Below, piece by piece: positions 62,295 through 64,000 of a stretch of 64,000 bases of DNA. Below the pieces are notes generated by a model that had not been told where the DNA came from, ran no database searches, and saw nothing but the letters and a program-made list of their open reading frames with translations. The translations under genes and the position numbers were made by a program. The number at the start of each line of letters is the position of its first letter. Positions within the stretch are counted from its first letter, which is position 1. The DNA is taken from contig JAEBUN010000004.1 in the NCBI GenBank assembly GCA_023014365.1, forward strand, positions 1,922,001-1,986,000, read 5' to 3'. Source of the stretch: Lepiota brunneoincarnata (Eukaryota; Basidiomycota; Agaricomycetes; Agaricales; Agaricaceae).

Positions 62295-64000
62295 ATGTCC
62301 AAGAGGGAGCTCAGCCGGTTAATTGGAACTGCTGACGTCGAGGGATCACGACCAAAGCGTCGACGAGACGCACCAATGCCTCCCAGCTCCTCGCCAGATG
62401 TCGACGTCATGATGGAGGACCCGCCAGTGGAGGACACAAGGCAGAATGGAAGTAGTAGCCATGTTGGCGCACAGGCAGTAAAGGAACTGGGATTACAGCT
62501 GTGGCAGACAATAAAAGACGCAGAAAGTAAAGAGTGAGTTCTGTCGCGTACTCCTGCCTTATTCGACTCTGATGTATCTATCTCCGCTCACGTTCTCTTC
62601 ACACTTCCCTTCTGCTCGCTTTCTTCCACACGTTACAGCGGACGCCTAATCGCGACAGATTTCTTGAAGAAACCTCCGCGACGCTTGTACCCAGATTATT
62701 ACCAGCTCATACAGAAGCCAATTGCATTGGATGACATTAAGAAGAAGCTCGACAGCAATGGCTACCCTTCGATGGAGGCAGTACGCGCCGATTTCGAACT
62801 TCTTTTCAATAATGCTCTAGAGTATAATATGAAGGATAGTGGGATTTGGACAGACGCAAAGGATCTGTTGGTGGGTGTGAACTGTCGATTTTCTTGCATT
62901 TTGCATCCTCACCATGGACGTCCTTTAGAAACTCGTGCACAAGACACACAACATGTTGGTTCCTTCGGCAGAAGAAGACGGTGATTCAGACGACGACAAA
63001 AAGGGCAAATCCAAGATGCCCAATCTCAATCGTATGATTAAGTCGAGACTGCAGAAGCTAGTTGACAAAACGGACAAAAAGTACGCAGAAAGCTCTTTTG
63101 CATGCTTCTCGAGCTGAATCATCGGTCTAGTGGTCGTATCATGTCTGCTGAATTCATGGAGCTGCCCAACAGAAAGCAATGGGCCATTTATTACAAAGAA
63201 ATCAAGAAACCCCAGTGCCTCGAGAATATCTTTGTGTGTGAATTCACACACAAGCTGACTATACACTGATTCTGCTTCTGCTTTAGAGACGCATCAAACG
63301 CAAAGAATATCATACAGCTGCAGCTTTCGCAGCTGATGTTGAGCTTGTCTTTTCCAACGCCATGACTTTCAACCAAGATCACACCCCAATCTGGGAAGAT
63401 GCACTAGCTCTTCGCGTACGTCCTGTCCTGTTGTACTTGCGCACAATTCACACAATTTTTTAGGATTACTTCAGGCAATCGATGTCTGATCTCCCCCCAC
63501 CACATACTCTCCCTGAGTATTCAAACAAAGCCATCACCAACAAAATCAAGATCAAGCCGCCAGTGGCCCCTGCCAGTGGGCAGACCGACTCTACTTCCAA
63601 GCTTGAACCATCATCCTCGACCTTGTTTCTCCGTGTGCCTGCGGCAAGCACAGCTGCCGCGAAATCCTCCCACTCTGTTGCAACATCACCAGCAGCTAAG
63701 GTGAAGCCATTGCCCTCATCAACACCAGGAGCGGCAACAGTCGGCCTATCTACTGTCACACCCGCCAAAAATCCTGTAGCACCACAACCCCAATTACCAA
63801 CCCAACAGCTGCAACCCCCTATTTCTCAAACTGCGGCTAAGTCAACGTCTGCAACACCACAGCCCACCACGACAGCTCAGCCCACCACCTTTGCATATTC
63901 ACACTATTCGCATCCATATCAACCAGTCACAACGTCGGCTGTACCTACGACCTCGAGCGCCCCAATAGCACCGGCTATCAAAGTGACTCCGGGAACATCT
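62295..64000 (+). CDS. Double-bromodomain chromatin protein (RSC1/RSC4/polybromo-like), partial
   Basis: Probable subunit of an RSC-type SWI/SNF remodeller that binds acetylated histones. The N-terminus is basic ('RPKRRRD'). Bromodomain 1: 'LWQTIKDAESKEGRLIATDF', 'RLYPDYYQLIQKPIALDDIK', 'ALEYNMKDSGIWTDA'. Bromodomain 2: 'GRIMSAEFMELPNRKQW', 'YYKEIKKPQCLENIFRRIK', 'DVELVFSNAMTFNQDHTPIW'. Both keep the acetyl-lysine Asn (in LEYN and MTFN). A Pro/Thr/Ser/Gln-rich region then runs to the window edge. Introns: 62534-62638, 62871-62928, 63081-63130, 63234-63286 and 63416-63463. The frame is clean. The C-terminus lies outside the window, so a BAH or AT-hook domain cannot be judged. The start at 62295 is the first ATG in frame. 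Confidence 0.9.
63232..63253. repeat. Perfect 22-bp palindrome across a 5' splice site
   Basis: TTGTGTGTGAA followed by its exact reverse complement, centred between 63242 and 63243. It spans the end of exon 4 and the donor GT at 63234-63235 of the double-bromodomain gene, so the RNA could fold over the splice site. Confidence 0.9.

Overview
The window is eukaryotic and almost certainly from a basidiomycete fungus (Agaricomycetes-like). It is packed with about 28 protein genes on both strands, cut by very many short introns (mostly 47-65 nt, GT-AG with occasional GC-AG). The gene families are typical of mushrooms and relatives: a fungal FAD-dependent halogenase, secreted intradiol-dioxygenase-like proteins, a Ctr copper transporter, a PalI/SUR7 protein and Pro/Ser-rich membrane proteins. 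I cannot name the species. Exon models below were assembled by eye from splice signals, frame and remembered family motifs; no search was run, and intron edges may be off by a base or two.

Layout. 0.5-3.5 kb F-box/LRR protein; 4.6-6.8 kb halogenase; 7.1-7.9 kb exosome cofactor Lrp1/C1D (minus); 9.2-11.5 kb methyltransferase; 11.9-13.7 kb secreted agmatinase-like enzyme; 13.8-15.6 kb PalI-like protein (minus); 16.3-17.4 kb unknown membrane protein (copy A); 17.8-18.2 kb orphan recombinase-like fragment; 18.3-22.9 kb SIN3 corepressor; 23.1-25.0 kb unknown membrane protein; 25.7-28.3 kb damaged SYO1; 28.4-29.7 kb tandem RidA pair; 30-34 kb Ark/Prk-type kinase; 34.1-35.2 kb Ctr transporter (minus); 35.6-37.5 kb exonuclease V (minus); 38.0-39.9 kb damaged alpha-galactosidase; 40.8-45.6 kb two intradiol-like genes around a 2.3 kb spacer; 46.0-47.2 kb unknown membrane protein (copy B, related to copy A); 47.4-48.1 kb nicotinamidase; 48.3-48.6 kb small membrane ORF; 48.7-53.7 kb DEVH helicase (minus) head-to-head with 53.9-57.5 kb PRP22; 58.0-58.6 kb NTF2-like export factor (minus); 58.9-60.0 kb CutC; 60.1-62.1 kb delta-9 desaturase; 62.3 kb to the edge, a double-bromodomain protein.

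Most neighbours have unrelated housekeeping roles: chromatin (SIN3, bromodomain protein), RNA (Lrp1, two helicases, NTF2-like), copper (Ctr, CutC), lipid desaturation. I see no operon-like or biosynthetic cluster. The halogenase stands alone. Real local relationships are the RidA tandem, the intradiol pair, the membrane-protein pair 30 kb apart, and the divergent helicases.

Two things stand out. First, the desaturase can only be read as a complete enzyme if its mRNA contains a 5-nt exon and a 3-nt exon; the 3-nt exon (CAT) supplies a histidine of the third catalytic His box. Second, many conserved genes carry apparent one-base frameshifts, often in short homopolymers, which looks more like consensus error in the assembly than mass pseudogenisation, although SYO1 and the alpha-galactosidase are damaged enough to be real decay.
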